Positions 23,655 to 34,577 of a stretch of DNA of 64,000 nt are shown here, piece by piece. The number at the start of each line of letters is the position of its first letter. Position 1 is the first letter of the stretch. The position numbers and the translations under genes were made by a program. This DNA is from Argentina anserina (Eukaryota > Streptophyta > Magnoliopsida > Rosales > Rosaceae), in the NCBI RefSeq assembly GCF_933775445.1, contig NC_065872.1, positions 2,294,001-2,358,000 of the forward strand, written 5' to 3'. The notes beneath the pieces are model-generated. The model ran no database searches. It saw nothing but the letters and a program-made list of their open reading frames with translations, and was not told where the DNA came from.

Positions 23655-23858
23655 CTCCATATTCCTTCATGACCCAAAACGCGTTAGACACTGGTTGATG
23701 TTACACACAGCGAGTTTCTGAATGCTCCTAGTCGAATCCACCAAGGAGCAGGGGTATTGGGTGGAACTGCAATCTCTCTGACCTCCTCCTCTGCTAAAAG
23801 GAAAGATATAATCACCAATTCTCCATCTGCATGCTTCTTCACCAACCAATGAACGAAT
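23655..23858 (-). pseudogene. Inverted F-box (FBA domain) fragment
   Basis: On the minus strand: VHWLVKKHADGELVIISFLL, AEEEVREIAVPPNTPAPWWI, RLGAFRNSLCVTSTS, then, after a frameshift with an internal stop, FWVMKEYGVRESW, a hallmark of F-box-associated domains. It repeats part of the adjacent plus-strand fragment in opposite orientation, so these are two convergent shards of related genes. It abuts the UGT fragment at about 23850. Confidence 0.7.
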
Positions 23859-24511
23859 GTGGAGATATGTATGGAATGGCTAGATTCTAGAGAAACAAGC
23901 TGCGTCGTTTATGTATCATTTGGAAGCTTGGCCAATCTAGATACGGAGCAGATAGAGCCATAGAGGAGCTGGCATGTGGACTAAGAGAAATGAACGACAA
24001 CTTCATGTGGGATGTTAGAGAATCAGAAATTGGAAAACATCCTGGTAATTTCATGGAGGAGACATCAGGGAAGAGTTTGGTTGTGAGCTGGTGCCCTCAG
24101 CTGCAAGTTTTGGCTCACAGATCTGTGCGATGCTTTGTTACACATTGCGGATGGAATTCGGTTCTCGAAGCATTGAGCTTCGGAGTACCGATAGTGACAA
24201 TGCCACATTGGGCTGATCAAGCAACCAATGCTAAATTTGTTGCGGATGTGTGGAAAGTAGGAGTCAGAGTGAAGAAGAATGAGAAGGGTATTACTACAAA
24301 AGAAGAAGTAACAAAGTGTATCACACAAGTTATGGAAGAAGAGAAAGGGATGAAGATGAGAAAAGCTTCATTAAGGTGGAAGGAACTAGCTAAAGAGGCA
24401 GTCAATGAAGGGGGAAGTTCAGATAATTATAAGAACATTGAAGAATTTGTAGCAGAAGTTAAGCAAATTTGTTACTCCATCTGTTATATATTAATAATTA
24501 CGAGATATTGA
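23853..24511 (+). pseudogene. UGT74-like glucosyltransferase, C-terminal half only
   Basis: It starts abruptly at NVEICMEWLDSRETSCVVYV, has a frameshift near 23958 (after LANLDTEQIE), and continues IEELACGLREMNDNFMWDV. A complete 44-residue PSPG UDP-sugar-binding box runs from WCPQLQVLAHRSVRCF through THCGWNSVLEALSFG to the final PHWADQ. The usual C-terminal helix (EFVAEVKQIC) is extended by a few codons to TGA. The acceptor-binding half, including the catalytic His and Asp, is absent. No functional enzyme is expected. It is probably a relic of the UGT cluster at 29-33 kb, fused next to F-box debris. Confidence 0.85.
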
Positions 24512-25093
24512 TCAGCTCCTCTTCATACATAAACACGTATCACTCTCAGTTCACTCTCAATGCCAAAAGTGAAAAATATAGTATATGTATGTATGTACGT
24601 ACAACTTCGTGATGAATCCAGTTGCATGGAATTCTTACTACAAATGATTTGAGGGAAAATGATCATCATCAGTAAAATAATAACTACTTAAGGAATACCG
24701 TATATTTATGCACTAAATTGAGGAAAGAAATCACAACCAGTAAAGACTTCCATGTAATTAGGTGTCTAGTCGTCTAGATACAGCTATAATCTTTCCTCAT
24801 TGTATAAGCAGTCTGTTTTACCTTAGCTAACCCTTTAATCGTGGATCTAAATTGATAGCCATTGTATATGCTGTAAACTATTCTGATGTAAATCAAGATT
24901 TTAGTCTTCTTCTTCAATATCAAAACCCTTTACACTAGAATAGACAAGAGAAAGAGCAAGGCCCAAACAAATAATTAATCCGACCCACTCATCTGCGGAT
25001 TGAATGGGGAATTTAGATTACAACTGATACAACAGATTGGAAGGCCGGGTTTCAGGCCCCTTATTTATATGTATAAACTATAAAGTGAGCAAC
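24512..25093. other. Intergenic DNA, nothing recognised
   Basis: AT-rich sequence with no gene-like ORF or clear repeat structure. Confidence 0.5.
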
Positions 25094-25102
25094 TATTGTG
25101 AT

Positions 25103-25207
25103 GGACTAGAATCCTCTCCTAAATCTGGCCATTTAATACAACTGAACGGCTGAGATTTTTTCGTTAGGCAATATTAGGAGAGGGGCATTCGGAGAGGATC
25201 CCACTCC
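25103..25207. mobile_element. Small MULE-type MITE (105 bp)
   Basis: 17-bp ends GGACTAGAATCCTCTCC and, inverted, GGAGTGGGATCCTCTCC match at 14 of 17 positions. They are flanked by the perfect 9-bp duplication TATTGTGAT (25094-25102 and 25208-25216). The 9-bp duplication suggests Mutator-derived mobilisation. Confidence 0.8.
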
Positions 25208-25216
25208 TATTGTGAT

Positions 25217-26252
25217 CGACAAGGTAGCTATAGATGTAAAACACAGTAGAAAAGTGAATATCCAAATTATAAAACAGCCACGAGAAACATTTGGTTCTAA
25301 ACTAGATACTTAATTACATCTTCTTTGATCATCCTTATCATTGACTTATATATTTCTAGCTTCTTGCCTTCATTAAATACAAAACTCCCAGTACTATTCC
25401 GATGGAGTTCAATAATAGACGTTCGTACGTACACCGAGGTATATAATATATGAAAAATTCTTAGATGATGGGGACTTCTCTGTGACTATAGGGCAACACA
25501 ATCAAAATCCACCGTTTTATTGTTCAGTTCTCAATATGTCTTCACTTTAACAATTTTTATATCCAAAATACCCCCTGTTGTGTTCATGTCATATCCACGG
25601 CCACGTGGTACGCTCATCCCAGAGCAGAATTTCTCAAAATATATTGGTAAAGAGCTCCAATTTTATTCACACATGAAGCATGCATGCGAAGTTGTTCTGT
25701 CACCAATGTATATCATAATGATTGAGGGTCACAGCATACACATGCACAAATTAAGCTAGATTTTAGTCGACGACAATAATCTCTCCTCCGATCTGTCCTT
25801 ATTTTCTGTATAGACATGTCGATCACTCTCAGTCATAGTCATACCCTCAAATAATATTACATCGATCAGAAATGAACGTAAGATTCGTTTTAGTCGATAA
25901 ATCTTCAGCTAGACATTTGGAAAAAAGAAGCACGTTTCTCTTACTTAGATCAATGTATCCCTTTCGCGGTCATCTGGATTTTCTTGTATATGTTATCAAA
26001 AATTGATTAGTTTCTGGGTATGAAGTAAACATCTCAGCTAGAGAGACTAAATTAACAAGAATTCGAAGCTTTCTAATTAGGATACATCCTTCTAGTAATT
26101 TTTCAATCTCAGCAAGATGATCGAAGTATAAATAAACTTAAACAAGCATCGTACGTAACATGTAATTATTATTAACTAATTAACGGCTCCATGGTTTTAG
26201 GCGGGGCACAAAAATCAGTAATCTTGTTCAAGCAGTTGAAATTAGTGATTAG
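25217..26252. other. Intergenic DNA, nothing recognised
   Basis: AT-rich, with no ORF showing domain features. A short open frame at 25520-25759 is not supported. Confidence 0.5.
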
Positions 26253-26362
26253 TGTTGAAAATATACATCCCGCATGGGAAAATTAGGTCTAGCACGTAAA
26301 ATGTTTGGGTCATTCCATTCATTGCTAATTGGTTTTGGATGTGAACTTCATATCACTTTATC
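26253..26362 (+). repeat. Short copia-type LTR remnant with PBS-like tail
   Basis: It begins TGTTGAAAATATACATCCCG, the start seen in many short plant copia LTRs, and ends near TATCA. It is followed at 26364-26374 by TGGTATAACAG, close to the tRNA-iMet primer site TGGTATCAGAG. No internal region or second LTR follows, because a MITE starts within about 20 bp. It is therefore a truncated 5' LTR. Confidence 0.55.
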
Positions 26363-26384
26363 ATGGTATAACAGTTGAAGAATC

Positions 26385-26635
26385 AAATTTGCCGACCACT
26401 TTTTTGACCACCCTCATGCACACCCACTTAGATAAAAACCGCGTGTCTTTTTTACATACTATAATTATATCATAATTAACTCTTAAATTTCTTAAATTAA
26501 TTATTGATTTATTTTTACAATGTGTTATTAATTTATATAGATAACTATGGTTATACCATAGTTAATCTAAGACGCATGACTTTCATATAGGTGGGTGAAC
26601 ATGAGGGTGATAAAAAAAAGGTGGTCGGCAAATTT
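26385..26635. mobile_element. MITE with long inverted repeats (~250 bp)
   Basis: The ends AAATTTGCCGACCACTTTTT and, inverted, AAATTTGCCGACCACCTTTT are near-identical. Complementarity continues through CACCCTCATG and CACCCA for about 60 bp each side, so a transcript would form a long hairpin. No target duplication can be fixed with confidence. Confidence 0.7.
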
Positions 26636-26755
26636 ACTTCCGTAGAGTAGGTTACTTACATTCACGTGTGAATTCCAAATAGCCACACAGACTCCACGTC
26701 ACCCAAAATGTTGTCTACGTGTATGGTTTGAAAATTCGTCACACGTGCGGGGGCG

Positions 26756-27610
26756 TGTTGAGAATATACATCCCACAGGGGAAAATTTGACATAACTGTT
26801 TGGGCCTAAAATAATACTCTTGTATTATCTACTCTTTAGGCTCGTTGACCGGTTATTTGGGGAAAATCTATCACATAGCAAGATTACCTGCCGTATTGGA
26901 ATAGATTTCGGGGACTAATGCTGCATAGAATCTGAGTTGAATAAGGAAGGTGAATCCAAATCAACTAGGAGGTTCTCAAGACTTGATTCGCAAGAAAAAA
27001 CAATTTGTGTTCTCTATATAAAGGGGTCGAATGTGCAGAATAACACAAACAACGTCAAACAAACTATCACGCAACCGCATAGTCAAGTCTCTTCACAGAG
27101 CAAAAGTCCGATTAGCTTCGGCAACCAAGTCTCCCATCGGAGCGGAGCTATCCAGATGTACGCCTCGCGCTGCATGTAGCAAACACGTCCGATTAACCTC
27201 GGCAACTAGAGTCAAGTCCATCGAGTCGCTAGCCTAGCTTCTAGCAAACACAAAAAGTCTGCACTAGTCAGCAATTTCCTACAGCGAGAGAGTCCCGCTA
27301 TCAACGATACATTATAAGCTCTGCTTTTCCCCAAGCGGTCTAAAATAAGATCGGCCATCTACTTGAGGTGGAGTGAAAGGTACCTAGCAACTCCGGTTGT
27401 GTATAGGTCATTTGAACTTCAACGGTTTATCAGCAACTGCGGAGCAATCGTTTGAGAAGAAGACAGTATGTGAGCGCAATCATCGTCAACAAAGCAAGAA
27501 TTGTACCTAACTCAAAGGTACTGGCACGCCAACAACAACAGAGAACGAAGGTTAGAACCGCCTAGGGTTCGACACCGGGGCTTGCTGATTGTTCTCTGAG
27601 GAAGATCTTT
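26756..27610 (+). repeat. Putative solo or partial LTR
   Basis: It starts TGTTGAGAATATACATCCCA, matching the LTR start at 26253 over about 30 bp, then diverges. A TATA box (CTATATAAAGG, about 27014-27024) is followed by GC-richer leader-like sequence. The 3' end is uncertain; no second LTR, primer site or target duplication was found. A solo LTR or an eroded element end are both possible. Confidence 0.4.
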
Positions 27611-29086
27611 TTTCCCAGCTCGAACAATAACTTGTGGGTTTATATATATAGTTTCCTTCAAGAGCGGAGCTCCACTTTTAAATTAAAGTGCGGAGATCCT
27701 TATTTGACTAGTTTTTCGGTCATTTTTCCACATTTTCACCATTCATTAGTTATATATGTATGTGTATATCATCCATACAAAATTTTACCTAATTTTCTAA
27801 TCGTTAAAGTATCGAAACACTATTAAATCTATGAAAGTTGCGCACTGAATTTTTCCTGTAAAATATAGAATATATGGAATTATCATGTCAACGAAAAAAA
27901 ACAAAAGTATACAACTAGAACAATGAAAGAAGATAACACAACTTGATAATATATAATCTAGAAGCCGATCGAGAAGATGTGGACATGTAGTTGCGTTCTA
28001 AACTGCTTCCACTAGCATATATACGTACTTTTTTGCATTCGGTTCAAAGCCACAATTTATTGATGCATGTTACATATGGCTCGGCTGGCCGGGCATGCAT
28101 CCTCCTTATGATTAGTATACTCATGAGATTGTATGCAAATATCTATTACCACATACTGAAACCTGAAAGAAATTAATTGCAAGAGCGTGGACGGCAGGTG
28201 GCAGGCCGGTTGCCGATTATCGGAATTGTGTACGGTTGATCGATAAATTGATTTGGATTCCACTCAAGTCTAAACGTACAATGTTAAGATTACGTCATAG
28301 GATATATATTTGTACTGTAAATAGATGCGACTCGTGAGAATAATTAAACAACACTCCCCCACCAGACATTTCTAAAAGGCCGGAAACTTAATGCAACAAA
28401 TTAATTGAGATATCCTATTCAATAAATAAATAAATAAATAATAATTGAAATATCTTGTTATTCGATCTCTTTCCTGATAGAACAACAATTAGTATTAAAG
28501 AGTGGCTAGCGCTAGCTTGGGTATAAATCTTGTGCGTGTGAGGATGGATCCATCATATCTACAACAAATATAGGGTAATTCTAAGCCACAGATTCGGTGC
28601 ATTTTGAAAGAAAAATGGCAGATCCATTGGCAATCATACCAGTTGACACTTGACACCAAATGGGATGATCACTGTTTAATTAAGTTTGTGTGGGTTTTGA
28701 TCATCCTCCGATATAAGCTATTTGATCTAAATTATTTTCGAGGTATTAACTGTATATAGTCTAATCTAGTGTGAAGGAGGTCGTCCTAACTCATTCGAAT
28801 CATCCATCGTTGTACAGTTGTACTATTTATTATTTATCTCTGTTTTAGTTACCGTAGATCGGGATGCAAATCCAACTGCTAATCAAACATGTTGACCGAA
28901 ACAAACTACCAATCAACGACCACTTAATTAAGCACCATACTTGCATGCCCTAGCCCAGCTATCTTTCTGCTCATTTTATCGCAAGTGGACACTCATTTAC
29001 TTCCATGTTAGCTTCACATCTTCTATATATAATGTAACAGATCGAGTGACGATTCCTCCTCAAACTCGAGCAAATAATTAAGCGAA
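27611..29086. other. Intergenic DNA, nothing recognised
   Basis: AT-rich sequence with a short (AAAT)n-like run near 28420-28442. No gene, structural RNA or clear mobile element is supported. Confidence 0.5.
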
Positions 29087-29638
29087 TTGAGAGCGTGCAA
29101 TAGCTACTGCAAGTTCAGGATGAAAATGGAGAGGGAATCGCTGCAAATGGGTACTACTCATGCTCCTCCTCAAACCCCTCAAAGCAGAAGTAGTACAAGT
29201 GCTCATGTGCTAGTGTTCCCTTATCCATTTCAGGGCCACATTTGCCCGATGGTTGAATTCTCCAAACGCCTAGCCTCAAAGGGTATCAGGGTCACCGTCG
29301 TGATCACAACCATTTCTGCAGCCACCATGTCCGTGAAGCAGTTTCTAGCAACTCAACCCAAAAACAAGACCAATTTCAGGGTGAAAATCATTTCTGATGG
29401 CTCCGAACACCTTCAAAAGTCGGAAAACAAAGACGAAGTTTTCAATAGGGTAGCTACGCAGAACTTATCCAATCTCATCGCCGACATCAACAACAGGAGA
29501 GATCATACCTCAGACAATGACAGTAGTGATGAAGACGAGGATGACTACCCACTCAAGTGCGTGATTTACCACTCAGCCATGCCATGGTCCGGACCGGCCA
29601 ATCTTGAGTTCTCATCCATTCCACTACCCAAAAAATAA
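29087..29638 (+). pseudogene. UGT74-like N-terminal fragment
   Basis: The open frame encodes a UGT N-terminal domain: AHVLVFPYPFQGHICPMVEF (catalytic-His motif QGH), SKRLASKGIRVTVVITTISA, RVKIISDGSEHLQ. An acidic linker (DNDSSDEDEDD) leads to KCVIYHSAMPW. There it jumps to GPANLEFSSIPLPKK and stops, skipping the rest of the acceptor domain and the whole PSPG half. In active UGT74 enzymes the YHS position is usually Asp (YDS), so the His/Asp pair is also broken. The ATG could be at 29087 or at the nearer Met codons. It is a truncated copy, facing away from the intact gene. Confidence 0.8.
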
Positions 29639-29792
29639 GAACTACAAATTATCAATACTAATTTATCAATAATGTAAACGTAAAAGAGTACTTAGCGCAG
29701 AAATAAATTAGAAGATCATGCATGTTAACGACCAGTTGCATCTAATTAATTTTGCATTATGAATTAGTGAATTAGATAACCTAGCTAGTTAC

Positions 29793-30531
29793 CTCCTCTT
29801 CCAACTCATGAAAAGTGCAAATGAAGATCCATTTTAGTGTTCCTATATATATTGGAGTATTGGTCGAGCGCAAGTTCATGGTAAGCTGGATAGGACTCAA
29901 CATCACGGATAAATGAAGGTAGATCAGCGAAACCTAATGGTGGCATGCGTGGAGGGCAGTGATAGTGTTGTAGTGGATCGATCATTTTCTGAGGGAATCT
30001 TTAGTGCTCCTTTAAGGAAGTGGTGGTAGATGGCTACGACCGAACACGAGTTTGTGAAGAATGGAGCTCCATCTATGCCGTGTTGTCGCGCTATATCCAA
30101 AGCCCATGGGATACCGGCCGAGTGGTACACCAAGATCTTCAGTTCTGGCCAGCTGGTGCTGGCTTCATCATCACCATTATCTTCATGAGGAGTACTAGTA
30201 TCATTCTTCTTGTTCTGGATTCTGGTGATAAGATCGGATAAAGTCTTTTTAGTCACCCTTGTGAAACGTTCGGTGGTTTCGTCAATGGATTCAGGTGTGC
30301 GAACAACTTCAGAGCCGTCCGAGACTAGTTCGAGATCGAAGCCGAAAGAGCTTAGTTGTTCGGGTGCTTCTTGGAAGAACTGGTGCATGGCAGAGAGGAC
30401 GATAGTGACTACGGTGACCTTGAGACCCTTGGACGAGGCGCTTGGCGAATTGAACCATTGGGTTCATGTGACCCTGCACAGGAAAAGGGGAATACCAGGA
30501 CGTGGCTTTGAGGTTGAGATTGAGCCCTAGC
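29793..30531 (-). pseudogene. UGT74-like exon 1 with several frameshifts
   Basis: Minus-strand pieces in order: SHVLVFPF, then QGHMNPMVQFAKRL in a shifted frame, then KVTVVTIVLSAMHQFFQEAP, LELVSDGSEVVRTPESIDET, an acidic linker, LVYHSAGIPWALDIARQHGI, DGAPFFTNSCSVVAIYHHFL, and after another shift PPLGFADLPSFIRDVESYPA and YHELALDQYSNI. It ends FHELEEE next to a preserved donor (GAG|GTAACT), the same exon 1 border as in the intact gene at 32807. At least three frameshifts are present and no exon 2 follows. YHS again replaces YDS, as in the fragment at 29087. Confidence 0.82.
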
Positions 30532-31997
30532 TGCTACACCATTATGTTTACTAGTTTCATTGTCTTCTCCATGTCCATCAAATTAACAAGGCAAGAATGG
30601 ATCGCAAATTCAGAGTTGAAGAAAATTATGCATCTCTCTAGCTCGAACTGATAGATGTGCAAGTAGTATAGAAATAACACGAAGCGGTTTGGATTGAAAC
30701 ACGTAGACGTACAACCCGTATAATTAATTAACTTACTAATTATAATAGGGTTTGATCGGTAGATTTGGGTTGACAGTTGGATAGCCTCGAGGCAAGACAA
30801 ATCCGATGATAAATCAAATTTTGTCCGACGAAGCCGGCTATAAGCGTGTAGCTACTTAAATTGGCCTTTCTTATCGAACGTTGCTCACTACTGGGCCACT
30901 GATAGAACTCACCACGTACTATCGGACGCAATAGTGGGAACAGAGTCACAACTCAAATCAATGTGAAATTCCAGAAATCTAAGATACGTTATTTTCATGG
31001 CTGATGATCACTATCATGTATCAAGCTGCTACGTACTGTCAGCTGAAAGTGATCGTTGATCACTACTGCATGTGAAGCTATGAAGATTTTTGACATCATT
31101 GCTTATGTTTACAAATTACAAGTGCGGCTAGAGGTGCATATGTAAGCATTTGCCTTAATTATTTGGATTGTTATTTTTGGATTTTGATTCTTTTGCTTCT
31201 CGCAGCATTAAAAGTGCGCAAGTCGTTTTCTACTTTTCATATACGTACATCGATCATAGTTCAGTATAATTAAAATATATATATATATATATATGTGATT
31301 TTTTTGTGACAAGCAAGTCACTTGATTATAAAATTCATTACATACTCATTCGCTGTTAATCCTGTTATCGTGTAATAGATAAGAAGTTTTAAATCGAAAC
31401 TCAAAATCAGTACATAATATAAGTCTATTTTTTAAAAACTATCATCGAATGATAACAAAAAAACCCTTATTTTATAATTTATTGAAACATAACAATAGAC
31501 TAACCACCAAATTTAAATTGTTCCCGGCCCTAAGATAAACCGGGGCATAATTTAAACCACAAGCTATGGGCCCAACAATCCCACACCATCAGACCCCATG
31601 ACAAAATCCCCGCCTAAACCAGGATCTAGAACTCGCTCTTGTGCCACCGATCCACACCAAAGCCAGCCCATGCCGCCAATACGATCTGGATAAACCGCCG
31701 TCGACTGAGAGCTGAGGAGAAGTCGCCACCGTCGCTCTTTTCTCACGTAGGGGAAAACCCTAGAAGAGAGAGAGAGAAAAGAGTCGACTTTCATTCCTTT
31801 CCTCTGGTATGGTGTTCGATCTTGTGATTGACCAAAAAAGAAAAATCTTATCAAAGACGTGATTACAGACCACAATACGTAAGCAATAATTGATATTTGT
31901 GAATCATAGCCAGAAATGTTTGATTATACTACATCATGTCATGGTAATGATGGTATACATGACACAATACACTGATCCGATCAACAGTTGAAACAAA
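30532..31997. other. Intergenic DNA between UGT copies
   Basis: An (AT)n run at about 31276-31295. A GC-richer patch at 31560-31810 contains open frames on both strands but no motif I recognise; it may be an old transposon scrap. The rightmost part is presumably the 3' UTR of the intact UGT gene. Confidence 0.45.
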
Positions 31998-33460
31998 TCA
32001 AACGCTGGTCAACTTGGATACAAATTCATCAATGTTCTTATCCGATGTGCCACCCTCACTCACTGCCTCAATAGCAAGCTCCCTCCACTTCTTAGCATTT
32101 CTTTTCATTTCAATCCCCATCTCCCCCATCACCTCCCTAACGCACTGCTCAACCTCTTCTCTTCCAACCAATCCACTGGTCTCATCAACCTTCACTCTAA
32201 CCCCAACCTTCCAAAGACTCTCGATCAATTTGGAATTGGTAGGCTGGTCGGTCCACTGCGGCATTACAACCATCGGCACTCCCGAGCTCAATGCTTCAAT
32301 CGTCGAATTCCACCCGCCGTGCGTGAAAAAACACCCTATTGCTTTGTGTGACAACACTTCGAGCTGAGGGCTCCAATTCACTAACAAGCCCTTTTCCGCC
32401 GTCTCTTCTTTCAACTTGTCCGGAAGTTTTTCCTCTTCCGAAGCCCTGACTACCCACAAGAAGTGAAAGTTGGTTGCCTTCAACCCTAAGGCAAGTTCCT
32501 TCATTTGCTTGTCACTTAGACTGGCCATACTACCAAAGGCTACGTACACGACGGAGCCTGGTGGCTTTGTATTGAGCCAATCGGTGCAGAATGAGTCTAT
32601 CTCGAAGAGAGAAAACCCATAGCCTTTGTCGTCTTCGATGCTATTGTCCAAGTATGCAGATGGAATTGTTGGTCCTATTGTCAACATTGGACAAACTTGA
32701 GACATCGAATCCACCACCTGCACAGATATGTATCATACTCGTATGATCAGCAAACTAAACCGACTATTTAATCAAGTATCATTTCGTGAAAAACTTAGTA
32801 ACTCACCTCTTCCTCTAACTTGTAGAAAGTGTTGGCGAAAATGAAATCAGCTTTTTCGATATGAGAGAACTGATTCAACACCAACTCCGAGTAAGCTGGA
32901 TATGAGCCCGGGACAGAAAAGAAGGACGGCATATCTTGAGGCTCAAGAATATGCAGTCCGAGAGGAAGATTATTGGGAACAGAAGCTGGACTCCAAATTA
33001 TTCCATGATGATGCTCAAGATAGTAAGTGTAATTAACGGTGCAGCTTTGAGAAAAGAAGGCAGCAGCGACCAGACCATATTGTTTGGCTACATCCAACGC
33101 CCAAGGCAAGAAGGGGTCATAAATTATGCATTCAATAGGGTTTGGGGTTGCCTTGTGCCTTGTAATGATCTCGGCTACGGATTGGTAGCCAACATCTTGT
33201 AACCGGGATAAGTAGGCGGCGATGCTCTCAGCTAGGGGAAAGCCACCGTCATCATATCCATCGGATATGGTCTCAAGTTGGACGGAGCCTGCTGATTTGG
33301 GTAGGTTCAGTGAGTTGGCGATGAAAATGGTGTTGGCTAGGGTCACTTTGAGGCCCTTAGAGGAGGCTAGGCGTTTGGAGAATTGGAGTAGAGGGTTTAT
33401 GTGGCCTTGAGCGGGATAAGGAATCGCTAAAACGTGAGCTCTGTAGCCATTTCTTGTCAT
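31998..33460 (-). CDS. UGT74: UDP-glycosyltransferase, UGT74 family (intact)
   Basis: Two exons, 32807-33460 and 31998-32717, joined over an 89-bp GT..AG intron in phase 0, give 457 aa, the usual length of plant family 1 glycosyltransferases. The enzyme transfers glucose from UDP-glucose to a small acceptor in the cytosol; UGT74 members act on salicylate, auxins, thiohydroximates and other carboxyl or hydroxyl groups. Catalytic His20 is in IPYPAQGHINP and its partner Asp115 in CIIYDPFLPW. The PSPG box is complete: WSPQLEVLSHKAIGCF, THGGWNSTIEALSSGV, ending PQWTDQ. Two usual PSPG residues differ (WCPQ is WSPQ, HCGWNS is HGGWNS), which may tune activity. A TATA-like (AT)n run lies about 60 bp upstream (33516-33533). 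It is the only unbroken UGT in the cluster. The acceptor cannot be told from sequence. Confidence 0.92.
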
Positions 33461-33823
33461 CGCCTCTCTTTCTCTGGCTCTATGCTCTTGTTGTAGCTAC
33501 TTTCTATTGATGGAGAATATATATATATATATACTTGCCAATATTGGACTGAGATAAATGATCGAGCTGCAATGCAATGAGACGTATTCAAATCTGAGAC
33601 GACTGACTAGCTCACTGGTAGGCCGTCTGTGTGTGTCTATCGACCTGGACTAGGGAAGTGAAAGCTGTCATCATTTTCCCGAGAAATTCTTGTGTGCGTC
33701 AAACATACACGTGGTGCGACCCTCCACTCACATAGTGACACATATTAATTTATTTCCACCTCAACATTACTAGAAAAGAGACGTTAAGCTCAGTGATGAT
33801 CTTTGATCTCCTCAAGTTCAAAC

Positions 33824-34001
33824 TGTTAGCTCAATTTTTTTATTTATACAATTGTTAACTCAATAATTTATTGATTTATAGACATATTATATTATTTAGT
33901 TGTAATAATTAACTTTTGTGTTAAGTGTTCATATTACATATGTCTCCTATAAATGTATGATCTCAACTTGCATGAATCACAATTATCTATTATATTTGAT
34001 T
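33824..34001 (+). repeat. 5' LTR of copia element 2
   Basis: It aligns with 41241-41390 but is about 28 bp longer, because its first bases are present twice (TGTTAGCTCAAT at 33824 and TGTTAACTCAAT at about 33851). The LTRs end ...TGATT rather than CA; this end is set by the abutting primer site and by the target duplication. Confidence 0.8.
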
Positions 34002-34577
34002 TGGTATCAGAACAGATCAAAAAGGGGTTGCTATTTCCTTTTTTTTTTTAAGTAAAACCTCATTGTTAGGATTTTCTTATCTCAAATCAGTGTTGTGTAC
34101 ATCTGGCGTTTGTGTTTTGTGAGAATTTGTTAAAGGTCTCGGTATTGCTGTGTGAAGTTCGTCAATGTTCTCCGAGCAGGTCGTCCGACATCTGTGTCTC
34201 AAGCCGTCGTTGAGGCCCGTAGTCGAAACCTCCGGATCGTTCGGCTCCTTTCTCAAAAGCTTCCAGGCTGTCGAGCAAGCACCGTTGTGCAGACGTCGTC
34301 GTCCCCTTAGAAGAAATCAATCCGACATGGCAGCAGCCTTCAACGACCCGATTCCAATATTCCGACCCGATTTCAATGTTCAACCAGCTTTTAGTGCATT
34401 TATACCGCCAATGCAGATTCACATATTTTCTCCCTTTTAGTGCAAGTGCACCGATACTGCATGTTCACCTGTTTTCTCCATGTCTGTGCAAGTACACCGA
34501 TAGTGCAGGTTCACATGAAACAGGTTGTTATCGTTATTTTCCGTTACATCACCACTGATCTGTTGATTTTTTTTACA

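Noticed and set aside
30020..30530. Plus-strand frames of 73 and 106 codons
   Set aside because: Antisense to the broken UGT exon 1, whose minus-strand reading has clear family motifs.
31564..31875. Minus-strand 103-codon frame
   Set aside because: Possibly a transposon scrap, but no motif could be matched, so not listed as a gene.
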